Source: Adineta ricciae
Taxonomy: Eukaryota; Rotifera; Eurotatoria; Adinetida; Adinetidae
NCBI GenBank assembly: GCA_905250025.1
Contig: CAJNOJ010000058.1
Coordinates: 310,001-374,000, forward strand
DNA: 64,000 nt
Reading direction: 5' to 3'
The position numbers and the translations under genes were made by a program. Of the stretch, positions 36,683 to 48,850 are shown one piece after another (position 1 is the first letter of the stretch; each line of letters starts with the position of its first letter). The notes beneath the pieces are model-generated. The model saw only the letters and a program-made list of their open reading frames with translations. It did not search any database and was not told where the DNA came from.

Positions 36683-37515
36683 ATGCAAACTATCATTAAA
36701 TTAGCTCCTCGAACGTAAGGAATTTTTTGCAAATTCTTCTTCTGGCACATCTACTTTATCGATATACTGATTTAGTTTAGTTCCAGCTTTGTCACGATGT
36801 TCCAAACATACTTTACCTGATCTTCCATATGACTACAATGCTTTGGAACCAATTATATCTGGTGAAATTATGAAACTTCATCATCAAAAACATCATGCTA
36901 CATATGTTAATAACCTCAATGTAGCTGAAGAAAAATACAATGATGCTAAAGCTAAAAGTATTGATGAACAATTTCCTTCGTTTTTTTACATAACAAGACT
37001 CTTTCGTTTAAGATGATCTTAACACAATGATTCACCTTCAACCAGCGATCCGTTTCAATGGAGGTGGTCATCTAAATCATTCAATATTCTGGCAAGTTCT
37101 TTGTCCAAAAGAAGGAGGTAATCAACCAAGTGGTGCTCTTGCTGATCAAATCAAGAAAGATTTTGGTTCGTTCGATAAAATGGTAACACAATTATCAAAT
37201 GCAAGTGTTGGCGTACAAGGCAGTGGTTGGGGTTGGCTAGGTTTTAACAAACAAGAACAACGTTTACAAGTTGCAACTTGTTCCAACCAAGATCCTTTAC
37301 AAGCCACAACCGGTAAGAGATGTTGCAAACGATGATTTTATGTTTGTTTTGCGTTCCGCGTGTTTATTTAAGGTCTCTTACCTATCTTTGGTATTGATGT
37401 CTGGGAACATGCTTATTATCTTCAATATAAGAATGTTCGTGCTGATTATGTCAAAGCAATTTTTCAAATTGCAAATTGGAAAAAGGCGGATGAGCTTTTT
37501 CAAAAAGCAAAATAA
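36683..37515 (+). CDS. SOD2: Mitochondrial manganese superoxide dismutase
   Basis: Four exons (36683-36714, 36776-36957, 37013-37312, 37373-37515) give 218 residues. Residues 1-20 form a basic, Ser/Leu-rich mitochondrial presequence ([20 protein letters not shown]). The mature enzyme begins [18 protein letters not shown]. Metal ligands are in place: His in [12 protein letters not shown], His in LNHSIFW, and Asp and His in [19 protein letters not shown] and [10 protein letters not shown] are intact. It converts superoxide to H2O2 and O2 in the matrix. Reading through intron 2 would add a false insert that ends in a stop. Divergent to the ACOX3-like gene; the GGT gene follows on the opposite strand. 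Confidence 0.97.
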
Positions 37516-37695
37516 TGAACTTGATTGATACCAGTTTTTTCTTATTTTATCCTTTCCATTAAACATTTTTTTAGAACACACACACACACAACATAACTTA
37601 GAATAAAAAGAAAGAAAATGAACACGAGCAGTTTTCAAAATAAATCTATCATCTGTCTATATGCGGGTATGATAAGAACACAGAAGGAGTATTTT

Positions 37696-40582
37696 TTATT
37701 TTGGTGTTAATAATTTTCCTTTTTCGATTTCTTGTTCAAGTAGCCGACGTGCCTTGCTCAGATTGAATGTTCGCCGCATCCAATTATTTAATCTTTTTGT
37801 CAAATTTGTATAACCAACCCCATCAGGTGCGCCACCCTTTCGAGCATCACTTACTGCCCACAATTCGTTTGCGTGACGGCGTTCGATTGCTTGAACCACA
37901 CATCCGCCACGAAAGCCAGATATTGTATGACCTTTCCCCAACAAACCGTGAACGACATTCTAGATAGAAAAACAGAAAACAATCACACAGCCGAGATGTT
38001 TTCTTTCTTCGCGTACCACGGGAAAGCGCTTTTCGAGTTCGAGTTCCATTGGAATGAGTTGTTGATGCAAGCGGGGCATGTCGACAGCATCTCGAATACT
38101 TTTTCCAAGCCAGAGATTATAGATAGCAACTTGTGATACAGAGGAAATGATTCGACTACCACCAGAGCCACCAGCAGTAAAGATAACATCACCACTGGAA
38201 TCTGTGACGAGGATCGGACTCATCGATGACATGGGTCGTTTGACTAAAATGAGAATAAGATTGAGTCTATCCATTGGCTTAGACGTGATGATGTTTATTT
38301 TTAGATTAAGTTGTAACGTTGCTTCTCGTACTAAGATCAATGAGAACTCAGTTATCTTTATGATTGTTCGATAATATAAATAAATGAGAGAAAAGTAATA
38401 TATTTGCCTATTGCCATTACTATTTTTTATTTTAGATTTGATTGAGGTGAATAATTTAATCTTTGTTCACTTTACTTACAAGGCTTAATGAAATTTGCCG
38501 GACTTGGTGCATAACCATAATAGTTCGACAAGCCCGGTTGAGAAAAATCATCCATTTGATTGTTATAAATGATACCTAAAGTCAATTTATTTTTTGTTCT
38601 TCTTTTTAGATAGAAATTGTGTCAACTAACCAGTATTATGTCCATAAACAAGTGCACCGAAACTAGAAAACAGCATAGTTAATTAGAATCAAGTTTGTCT
38701 TCTACCAGTTACAAAGTTTTTTTTATTTACTCCGTGTTTATAGTGCTCGTTGCCGCGACAGCATTTCCACCCGAATCGATAACTGAGCAATGACTGGTGC
38801 CGTGATCTATAAAGAAATGAAATGAGTAGTTTTTATTGAAGTACGTTGAGTACATACCGGTTTGAATTTCAAACATTGGCTCGTAGTAATTCAGTGGTTG
38901 CACTTTGTTTTCGTTGATACGTTCACGAATTTCTGTAGCATATTCCGGAGAGAGAATAAGTTGAAGCAACTGGAATTAGATGTTCGTTGAATTTCAAAAA
39001 TAGAGTGTCAATATTTACTCGTTCGATATCTAGATTTTTCTCAGTTTGCGAATCGTATTCATCGCCTAATGCTGATCGTTTACCATAAGCAAATTTAAAT
39101 ACTTCTACCAGTGTATGATAGAATTTGATCTGTTTCTCATCCGAATCTAACGATTGTGGTGTCAATCGCAGACCTGTCATATGTCAAAGAGAAATTTTTA
39201 TTTTTAGCATATTACAACATTCTTTTGTCTTACCGTCCATGACCTTGAGAATGAGTAGTGTTATAGCAGAACTAGCAGGTGGTGGAACACCATAGGCTGT
39301 GTAATTGTTTGACAGTTCAACACTAATAGCAGGTTTGACTCGTGCATGGTATGTTTCAAGATCTTGTCGATTGATAATTCCTCCGCGTGATTGAAGTTCA
39401 TCGCAGATAGCTTCTGATAATTCACCTTGATAGAAGGCACTTGGACCTTTCTCAGCGATGATCGCTAAGGTTCGACCGAGACGTGGCCGATAAATAGTAT
39501 CCCCTAAACCGTACACAACGTCAGAGTCACCTTTAAAAAAAACTCGTCTGAAAAGTGTGAAATACGTTTACTTTTCAAGGTCGCTTCATGTTGTAAGGCT
39601 TCTTACCGCATAGATTTATCCGCCCATAATTGATCTTTCATTTTTAGTATCGTAAAAGCTAATGCTTTGCGTATGGCAATACCATCCCTGCACATATCAA
39701 TAGCTGGTCGAAATAAAGCTGACCATGGAAGTTTACCATATTTCTTATGTGCCGCCCAGAATCCAGCGATTTCGCCTGGAATTCCAATCGCTACAGCACC
39801 TTGAAAGAAAATTTCACATCAAAATCGCTCGTCATCTAGGTATTTTACCGGATACAGATGATGGTGGTGGATTGCCGTCAATAAACATACGCTGATGTGC
39901 ATTCGATGGCGCTGCCTCACGTGCATCAATTGCTATACATTCCTTTTTTTCACTACAGATAGTTTCAGCAACAACATGAGATACGACGAGCATAGTTTTC
40001 GTTTACTTACATATCATAAATATTCATCAGAAATCCTCCACCGATACCAGTTGAATGACAGTTATGTACACCAACACAAAGGAGAACAGCGATAGCAGCA
40101 TCAACCGCTGAACCGCCGAGATTTAAAATACGTCTTCATTCATTTGAAAAAAAATACGAAAGTATTGATTTAGTTATTAATAACGCTAGGAAATACCTTC
40201 CCACTACTGACGCTTCCTCGGAATCGGAAGTAACCGCTCCGTATCTACATCTCATAAACGATGATTCGCCTTCAAAACCATAGTTTTCGACGCCAGGTAG
40301 ATCAATTCGAAACTCTAGAACGATACAGTCACAAAATCGTTACTGAAATATTTTTAAATAAGTCTTACTCGGAGGTTCGACTTCATTCGATCGTCTGGTA
40401 GATGAAAATGAAAACAGTCGATAATGATTGTTATAAACGTTAGCCTTTAGAAAGTAATCGTCTTCGGATTCTATCAATCTTTTTGATATGTACTTACTCT
40501 TCTTAGAAGATGTTGAACATTCAGAGGCGAAAGACATTTTTGCATGAATATTTTCATCGTTGTATGTTGTTAGAACATTCAA
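37696..40582 (-). CDS. Gamma-glutamyltransferase, copy A
   Basis: Multi-exon GGT (N-terminal nucleophile hydrolase), about 10-11 short-intron exons. Order of landmarks: [112 protein letters not shown], the autoprocessing/nucleophile Thr in [45 protein letters not shown] and a C-terminus with [14 protein letters not shown]. GGTs cleave gamma-glutamyl bonds of glutathione at the cell surface. The first exon chosen (ATG at 40582) gives a hydrophilic Ser/Lys-rich N-terminus without the usual membrane anchor, so the true 5' end may differ. The C-terminal ~40 residues after the conserved part are Lys/Arg/Leu-rich and extend past most GGTs. Paralogue of the gene at 42392. Confidence 0.9.
37874..38189 (-). 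repeat. GGT near-identical tract, copy A (pairs with 42570-42885)
   Basis: 316 bases of copy A align without gaps to copy B. By eye I count six mismatches (about 98% identity), and the tract includes an intron (GTACGCG...TCTAG). Flanking exons and other introns of the two genes are much more diverged. Confidence 0.85.
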
Positions 40583-41468
40583 ATCTAAACAAATCCAAAA
40601 TGGCCTTGGAAATGGCTTTGTCAGTTTATCCTCGTTTGTTTTCTATTCGCTGACACAATCGAAACGATGGTATTAGTCTGTTTTTTTTTCTTTCTCTTCC
40701 TCTCTTTTCTTTTCTGTACAGTCGCATAAATGTGCTGCGACATATGTAAGCATAAAAATCGATCTTGCCGCTCGCTTGGCTTCCAATGACAACTTATTTG
40801 CATCTTTCGCTTTTTTTCAACAGCCGAGTGGATGGATGTATATTTTGCTGTTATTTTTCATTTAGCTTACTGTTTAAGTTGCACTTCTATTAAAGTTTCA
40901 ATAGTTCCATGTATCGCAAACAGGAAGCATACAATAAAAAATATTAATTATCAGAGGATCATTACTCAATCGATCCTTATTAATGAAGAGAATAGAATAT
41001 TTATCATTTTGCTAACATCCTAGCAGTTTCGAAAGAAAGGGATCTGAGTAAATACACACGCACCGTGGTATTTGTGTACCTAGAGAATGCTGTAACGTAC
41101 CCACTATCGGTCTCCCACTTTGATGTTGACTTTATGAATGAAAAAAAAAACTAACAATTTGCCTTTCATTTCGCGACTGCTTTAGGTTATCTGTTGCCAC
41201 ACAGGTAACGAGAATTAGTAACAAAAAGAATAATTGATAAGTCACTGTCTGTTATTTCATGTGCTATGTATTACTACTTGAAGCTTTATCGGTATTTTAC
41301 AGTAATTACTCTCGTTAATTAAGAAGTACATTCGTGATATAAGAAGAGAAACAGTAATCATTTTTCATAGAAGCCCGATGGTTGAGTTTAAAGAGAGTAT
41401 GAAAACAACAATTGATCATATGTTATTTTTATTCTAGATTTGATTCGTTCTCTTTTTCGGATTTCATC
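40583..41468. other. Divergent intergenic region between GGT copy A and MED21
   Basis: T/C-rich tract near 40680-40715. A TATTCTAG acceptor-like site precedes MED21 (41431-41438), possibly a trans-splice or 5' UTR acceptor. No gene seen. Confidence 0.4.
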
Positions 41469-41906
41469 ATGTCGGATCGGTTAACTCAATTACAGGATGT
41501 TGTTAATTTGTTAGCTGATCACTTATGTAATGCAACAGGTGTTCTGCAAGAAACAGCTCGACCTAGTCGGTTTGGTGATTTTGAACAAAATTCCTCGAGT
41601 ACCACAACGAATGTTGACAATAATGGCGACGACTATTCACGATTATTTGCAACGTATATAACACGCACAACGAGTGAACTTGTTGCTCTTATTGATTCAT
41701 TGCCAACGATTCCATCTACAGAAGATGATTTGGCAGAACAACATGGACAGTTAGAATTATTGGAGCAAGAGAATATTGCAGCAACAACGAGATTGGAGCA
41801 AACAACAGAATTAGCCGAGTATCTTCTCGATCAAGTGCAAACATGTTTACAATCTCTATCACAAGCTTTACTTGATGAACGAAAAAAATTTCAAAATGGG
41901 CAATAA
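41469..41906 (+). CDS. MED21: Mediator complex subunit 21
   Basis: A 145-residue single-exon protein. The N-terminus MSDRLTQLQDVVNLLADHLC is diagnostic of MED21 (Srb7), followed by YSRLFATYITRTTSELVALI and DSLPTIPSTEDDLAEQHGQL, and a coiled-coil C-terminus (LEQENIAATTRLEQTTELAE). It forms the middle-module hinge of Mediator with MED7 and is needed for RNA polymerase II pre-initiation. The start at 41469 is chosen because the conserved block begins there; an upstream in-frame ATG at 41412 would add 19 aromatic-rich residues and probably lies in the 5' UTR. It sits between two GGT paralogues on the opposite strand. Confidence 0.95.
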   Translation: MSDRLTQLQDVVNLLADHLCNATGVLQETARPSRFGDFEQNSSSTTTNVDNNGDDYSRLFATYITRTTSELVALIDSLPTIPSTEDDLAEQHGQLELLEQENIAATTRLEQTTELAEYLLDQVQTCLQSLSQALLDERKKFQNGQ

Positions 41907-42391
41907 TGTTGTGATGTGTGCATATTGTTGTTGTTTTTCTCTTATTCGTATATATTCCATGTGAAGAACAATACACAACGCTGGTGAATAAACTAGAATA
42001 AATGTATATAATACAAATAAATAAATTCTTTTTTCAACAATTTTATTTGACCGCGTTATAACATGGTATGCATTTCAATTGATTCAAGAAATTCGAGTGG
42101 TATGAAGATAAGAAAATCTTTCGTCGTCAATACAGTGCAATTCGTTGGATATATTTTATGCAATGTTTAAAAACGCATGTTTACAGATTACTTTTTTATC
42201 CTTAAAAGGCCACATTAATGTTGAGTGAGAAAAGTAACAGTATTGTTTAAAATAATACTCAAATAAAACTAGGAAATTGATCCATGCGAGAGACGGAACA
42301 TTGATGCTTGTAACGTACGCGCTACGACAGGAAATAATAGGGTAAAAAGGAAATAGGATCACAAAATATACTAAAACGATTTTTTTTCCTT
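41907..42391. other. Convergent intergenic region
   Basis: 3' flanks of MED21 (plus) and GGT copy B (minus). AATAAA motifs near 41998-42025 suit MED21. No gene seen. Confidence 0.4.
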
Positions 42392-45227
42392 TCATTTGGG
42401 TGTTAATAATCTTCCTTTTTCGATTTCTTGTTCGAGCAATCTTTGCTCTTTACTTCGTTTAAAAGTTCGACGAAACCAGTTGCGAAAACTTTTTGTTAAA
42501 TTTGTATAACCAAGACCGTCAGGTGCACCTCCCTTTCGAGCGTCACTTACTGCCCATAATTCATTGCCATGACGGCGTTCGATTGCTTGAACCACACATC
42601 CGCCACGAAAGCCAGATATTGTATGACCTTTCCCCAATAAACCGTGAACGACATTCTAGATAGAAAAACAGAAAACAATCACACAGCCGAGATGTTTTCT
42701 TTCCTCGCATACCACAGGAAAGCGCTTTTCGAGTTCGAGTTCCATTGGAATGAGTTGTTGATGCAAGCGAGGCATGTCGACAGCATCTCGAATACTTTTT
42801 CCAAGCCAGAGATTATAGATAGCAACTTGTGATACAGAGGAGATGATTCGACTACCACCAGAGCCACCAGCAGTAAAGATAACATTGCCTCTAGAGTCAG
42901 TGACAAGAATCGGACTCATTGATGTCATTGGACGTTTAACTGAAACCATAAATTTTTTTTCTGCCTCATTTTATTTGTGCATATCGTTGTCACTCACAAG
43001 GTTTGATAAAGTTAGCAGGACTCGGAGCATATCCGTAGAAGTTAGGTGAACCAGGCTTGGAAAAATCATCCATTTGATTGTTATAGATGATACCTATCCG
43101 TATAGTCTCCGAACGTACATATTTTCTTTTTGCACATATGCATCACATACCAGTATTATGTCCATATACAAAAGCTCCAAAACTACAGATACGTTCATGA
43201 TTGCTTTTTATTACACTTACAACGCCTAGAACTTACGCAGTATTGATCGTACTTGTAGCAGCAACTGCATTACCGTCTGCATCAATGATAGAAACATGAC
43301 TAGTACCATGATCTTTAAAAGTAGATAAGAGAGCTAGAAACTTTTCTCTTCCCATGCATCAGCATACCGGTCTGTGGTTCAAACATTGGCTCATAGTAAT
43401 CAAGTGGCTGAATTTTTTTTTCGTCTACACGATGGCGTATATCTTCTGCATATTGGGAAGATAAAATTAAATGAAGTAGCTAAATTTTAGTATCTATAGT
43501 GAGGAAATGATTAGCAAAATAAAGTCGTGTACTTTTTCGATTTCTTCATTTTTCTCCGTATCTGAATCATACTCGTCACCCAATGCCGATCGTTTTCCAT
43601 AGGCAAATTTGAACACCTCGTTGAGTATATGATAAAATCTCACTTGTTTCTCAACAGTGTCCAACGACTGTGGTGTTAAACCATAACCTGAAATGTACCG
43701 AGAAAGGATCAATTGTTTGTTGGCGCGATATATTTATCATGCAAGAGCTCTATCACATTTATTCACAAAATAACAGTCTCTATTATGAATTTCCTTTTTT
43801 TCTTTATGAACCATAACTCATTCTTCATGTTCAATAATTGATTCCGAAGAGAATTCGAGAAGAGCTCTATTCTTTTCACGAATCTCTCATGACTTACCAT
43901 CCATTACTTTAAGAATCAATAGAGTGATGGCTGAACTAGCAGGTGGTGGAACGCCATAGGCTGTATAATGATGGTCTAATTTTACTTTGAGAGCCGGTTT
44001 GACTCGAGCATTATAAGTTGCTAGATCGTGTTCATTAATTATTCCACCGTTTGCTTGAATTTCTTCACAAATTCTTGCCGACAATTCACCTTGATAGAAT
44101 GCGCTTGGTCCTGTTTCTGCAATAATTTCGAGAGTATCACCAAGACGTGGTCGGTATACGGTATCATGCAAGCCATAAACTTCATCAGAATCACCTTTAA
44201 AAAACACTCCTCTGTAGAAAAAAAAAGAAAATAAGCATCAGTTCTTTTTCACGAAAGAATCATTGCTTTACCGGAATGGTCTATGTTCATATAATTTATC
44301 TCTATTTTTGAGAATACTAAATGCAAGTGCCTTCTGTACTGTAATGCCTTCATTGCACATATCGATAGCCGGTCGAAATAGTGCTGACCATGGTAGTTTA
44401 CCATACTGTTTGTGAGCACTCCAATAACCAGCTATTTCACCAGGAATTCCAATAGACAAACCACCTGAGATAGATCTGCTAATAACATTTCAATTTCGTT
44501 AGACTTTTCGATCTCTACCTGATACAGATGATGGTGGTGGATTTCCATCAACGAACATACGTTGATGTGCATTCGACGGTGCTGCTTCACGAGCGTCTAT
44601 AGCTACGCATTCTTTCTTTGCACTTCATATAATTGAATCATCATGTAAAAAGATAAAGAAAAAAGACTCTTTGGTTACTTACACATCATAGATGTTCATA
44701 AGAAATCCTCCACCAATACCAGTCGAATGGCAGTTGTGTATGCCAACGCACAGAAGTACAGCTATAGCTGCATCAACTGCTGAACCGCCAAGATTTAGAA
44801 TACGTCTTCGAAAAGCAATGCAATAGATGGCTATCGAATAATTGATACAAGTACCTTCCGACTTTTGATGCTTCATCCGAATCTGACGCTACTGCTCCAT
44901 GTTTACAAATCATAAACGATGATTCACCTTCAAAACCGTAATTCTCGATTCCAGGCAGATCAATTTGAAATTCTACATTATACTATATTAAGTTTCATGT
45001 TCTTCGGTTTCTTCTCTTACTTGGTACAGCAATATTTGAGTAGGAAACTTTCGATGACAATGAAAATAAGCGAGACGATACATCATAAAGTTTGATCTAA
45101 ACAACAAATCTCATCTTATATTCTTTTCACAACATTGAATCTTCTGATTCACCCGTTTTAAAATTGTTCGTGTCGATTTGGCTGTTGTAATAAAAAGATG
45201 TTTGTTAAATAAAAATCTATTATTCAT
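42392..45227 (-). CDS. Gamma-glutamyltransferase, copy B
   Basis: Tandem paralogue of the gene at 37696, same strand and same exon plan. Exon 1 (45153-45227, MNNRFLFNKHLFITTAKSTR) and exon 2 (45021-45096) join in phase to the conserved [18 protein letters not shown]. Then come [58 protein letters not shown], the nucleophile Thr in the DHGTSHVSIID block, [24 protein letters not shown] and [15 protein letters not shown]. The N-terminus is basic and mildly hydrophobic but has no clear TM anchor or signal peptide. One intron (about 43691-43897) is longer than its counterpart in copy A. The C-terminal exon pair is nearly identical to copy A while the rest has diverged. Expected activity is glutathione gamma-glutamyl transfer or hydrolysis. 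Confidence 0.9.
42570..42885 (-). repeat. GGT near-identical tract, copy B (pairs with 37874-38189)
   Basis: Partner of the tract in copy A: same length, six differences counted by eye, spanning an exon-intron-exon segment. The sequence diverges abruptly on both sides. Confidence 0.85.
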
Positions 45228-46154
45228 CGTCAACCTTAATAAATGAAAGTAATAAAAGAAAGTAGATTCTTTTAAAGTAGATGTATCGTATAATTAATGT
45301 TTCCTTCTCTGTTCTTCCTCTTTATATGTTCCTAGAATAATTTCTCTTCTAGTCTAGCCATGTTCCTGACAAGAAACTGATTTTCTCTTTTCTGTTCATA
45401 AATGTGTTTATTCTTCTTCGCCCACTCGGTCTTTTTCAATCACAAATACGTTTCTCTCTATATCCTTCTTGGGCGAATAAGTTCTCAGGAGGAAAAGAGA
45501 ACTACTTTCTCTATTGAAAAAATATGTTTTTCCATTCGTATACGAAGCGAGGAAATAACGATAATAAGAAAAGGTTAATTTCTAGTCAGTATTCTACAAT
45601 CGTGCTAATAACTTTTAGAAATACCGTCAGATAAGAATATAAGTCGACTTTTGTTATTAGAGTAAAAGTCATTCGTCTATGCGCTTGTAATTGAACAAGG
45701 AAGGAAAGTCGAAGTAGAAACATTGGCTTACACGCCAATCATCGACATGCTATGAATTAATTATAAGAAAGACGCCTATCAATGTTGCCATTTCTTCACT
45801 TGCTAGTTACAGTGAACGATCCTTAGAGTGATATGTGACAACACTTTTTTCTCTTTTCTTTCTTTCGTTCTTGCTTTCACGGCTTCGAGGAACGGAACAT
45901 TCCGTTAACGAGAGAATAAAAAACTCCATTTGGATGTGAACATGCATTAGACTCTGATCCGCTTTTTCAAAATCTGCCATGACAGTGATTTAATTGATAA
46001 CTGTCAACAAGAGTTTTTCTTTGATTTAAAACAAGAATATAATTGTAAAAAACGTATCAATAGAGCGAAGAGAAAATTCAATTAACATTTGCAATGTTTA
46101 TTGTGAAAAAAAGTAATCGCATGTATCTATTTATAATATCACCAAATCAAATGA
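45228..46154. other. 0.9-kb gap, no gene seen
   Basis: Upstream of GGT copy B and downstream of STRA6, both minus. T-rich and CTCTTTTCT-rich stretches (45300-45400, 45845-45870). Nothing coding. Confidence 0.4.
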
Positions 46155-48850
46155 TTAAAGTCGACAATTTTGAACACGATTCAACGACGTCTCTGAAACA
46201 ATACTTCCACGTGCTGCCGACATTCGACGTGCATAAATCGATAATCGTTGTTGCATATTTTTCTTGTCATTACTGTCAACATCATTGAGAGCATGAATTT
46301 CATCAATATGTAGTTGATTGAGAAAAGCTTTACGAAAAAAGACAATGGTTGGATTTCGCACAAGAAAGACCAGTAGTTTCCATTTACGAACATATCTCGA
46401 GGAACGATTTGATTTCGTTGGAGATTTTTCATCTTTCGACAAATCATTGAACTGCCTTTTCTTCACTTCCCATTGTTTTAATTTGATTTGCGTATATAGA
46501 TGTGAAACAAACACCAACATAACCGGATGTCGATGAGCACATTCTGTGTGTATGAAACCACAATAAGCACTAAAACCGCCATCCATGGTTTCTAATTTAC
46601 GACCTAATGGAGAATAATCCAGTCGACACATGTAGATAATTCCACCCACAACACTCTTGACTAAACGCATAATCGATGAAATAAAACCGAGAAATGCATC
46701 GAGGAAGAAATTGAAATAAATAAATATCATTAAGATTCGTCGATTATTCAAAGCAAGAACGTCGCCTTGATGTTGCAAGAAGACATATTGTGCGAGCAGT
46801 TTGTTTAAGTATTGCTTGAACAATATGAATAATAAACTTGGTATAATAATCTTTAGAATCTTTTCAACTAATCGGACACTTCCGAATGTAATGAAGGCAT
46901 CGACTGCAATACATATTAAAGCCGAAAAAACTGCAGCAAGTATAAAGCCCCAAATCAAATAACCGATGAAGTATCCAGCGAAATGAATGTTTCCAGCTGC
47001 GTATGAAATATATCTTGAACGTTGTCGTCGGGGAATCTCGGAGTCATCGCCACGAAATGATTGAAATAGATTTCGACGAATATTAGCAAGCATAACCAAC
47101 AGCTGAGTAGTGATAATGATTAATGTCATGAAAACTGCAACTATATACGGTCGAGTCAGTTCTGGAACAGGAAAATTTGATGTGAGACTATCGACAATTT
47201 TAGTCGAAGTATCAACTTGCGCTTCTTCTGTATCACCAGAAGGACTTGCAATAGCTATTATAGATATCGCGTCAAGAATGCTTTGTATTAATTTTTGGAC
47301 GAATTGTAATTGAGGTATTACGCGTACGCATGCTTGAATGGCAACGAAATACAGGAGAAGGAAGATCGAAGAATAAACACACAAAACCCGAGCTGAAAAT
47401 TGAAAATCATCTCTCCATTCGTAGATTTTTTTCGGTATTAATCGAGCCCACAAGGAGCGACTTGGTGGTCGTTGATCAGCTATTGAACGGAAAAGATTTT
47501 GTACATAAAGCATTTCCACTGACGTCGGATTCGAAATACGAAAGAAGTCTCTTTGCTCGCGAGTTAATTTCTTCATCATTCGTTCTTCGAATGGGATATT
47601 TTTTCTAAACCGTCGGCTAATTCTTTTGATCAACAACATTGGTAATTTCACATTGATGTAAGCTAAACATAAATACCGGGGGATGTCCGTACATAGCTGA
47701 ATTGCAATTAAACTTGGACCAGTACCGAAGTAGTTAAGATTTTCAGAAATAGTAGTTGAATTATCCAACGAATCTTCGTATGTTGGATAGAAATCCGGTT
47801 GACACATTCCTTGATTGACTATGGTCATCGAATAATCTAGCCAAGCGTAGATCGTACCGCAAGCTAATGTGAAGATCGAATTGATGTAGACTGCTGCAAG
47901 CATTGGATAATAACGAAAGCCCATAACAATGACTTGTAATAAACGTAGAAGATAGGAGACGATGACACCGTTACCTTTAGCTCCCCCACCATTGAACGCT
48001 TCTTGTAAGATTGATATTAATTCATCAGCACATACAGCAAAAACAACGGCAGCAAATTTCCGATCGATATGCGAAAGAAAATCTATAGGTACTGGCGGTG
48101 TCCCGTACCCACGAAGTTTATCACGTAAACAAGATACCCGTTGACTTCGTATAATGAAGAGAAGAATAACAAAGCATGAAACAGGAAATGTTATAACATT
48201 AAAATTCTGATAAGTTGTAACGTCACAGAAATTATTTGGTATAAAATAAATCGATTGATTGTTTAAATATTTCTTGACAATCTCGTCGTGTATAGGTTGG
48301 ATGATCGTCCATTTCGATACTAATCCCACTGCAGCAACAATCATCATGCAAATAGCAATGATAAATGAGGATAACCGTACCGATCGTTTCGCATTATGTA
48401 TAGCTAGGTCAACTAGTTTCGTATTGTATGGAATTTCTCTAAAGAAAGCATGTCACATGCAAAACAAAACATCAGTTGTTTGTGAAATACTTTTTCTCCG
48501 CTTTCTTCGGTTGTTTTCTTCGCCTTCGAATCATATTTCCAATCTGTAATCCATAAAAAAGTATCATTAATGCACCTAGTAGACATCCAAGCACGATCAC
48601 TTGTATGCCACTATTTGTCTGATGATCGCACAATGTTCCATCCCACCAAAACTTACACTCACAAATAATGGCGCCAGTTTTATCACGACAATACCCATGT
48701 GGGCCGCATGGATTATTCAATGAGCAATCTAAATCAATTTTAATATTCAACAATCGACCCATTTCCCATAGAGAACTGCTTACTCGCTTGTCCATTTGTC
48801 TTTACAATGGATGCAAAAAGAACCGATATCAGCATACTTACTTGTGCCAT
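46155..48850 (-). CDS. STRA6-like retinol/RBP-receptor family protein with signal peptide and EGF-like module
   Basis: Three exons (48784-48850, 48491-48728, 46155-48438) join in phase to 862 residues. Exon 1 is a signal peptide (MAQVSMLISVLFASIVKTNG). Exon 2 codes a six-Cys EGF-like domain (CSLNNPCGPHGYCRDK, then IICECKFWWDGTLC) and a TM (VIVLGCLLGALMILFYGLQI). Exon 3 codes a polytopic core of the STRA6 family: RLLQVIVMGFRYYPMLAAVY, PRYLCLAYINVKLPML, FNFFLDAFLGFISSIMRLVK, IYMCRLDYSPLGRKLETMDG and HRHPVMLVFVSHL. Vertebrate STRA6 (667 residues) takes up retinol from RBP4; invertebrate relatives have unknown ligands. The start at 48850 is chosen because a 55-base GTAAGC...TTTAG intron then joins the signal peptide to the first EGF cysteine; starting at the in-frame ATG 48795 would lose the signal. 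The ~110-residue basic C-terminal tail is cytosolic. An N-terminal EGF module is not part of vertebrate STRA6. Confidence 0.88.

Noticed and set aside
46181..46536. Short ORFs overlapping the STRA6-like C-terminus
   Set aside because: Out-of-frame shadows of the long STRA6-like exon.
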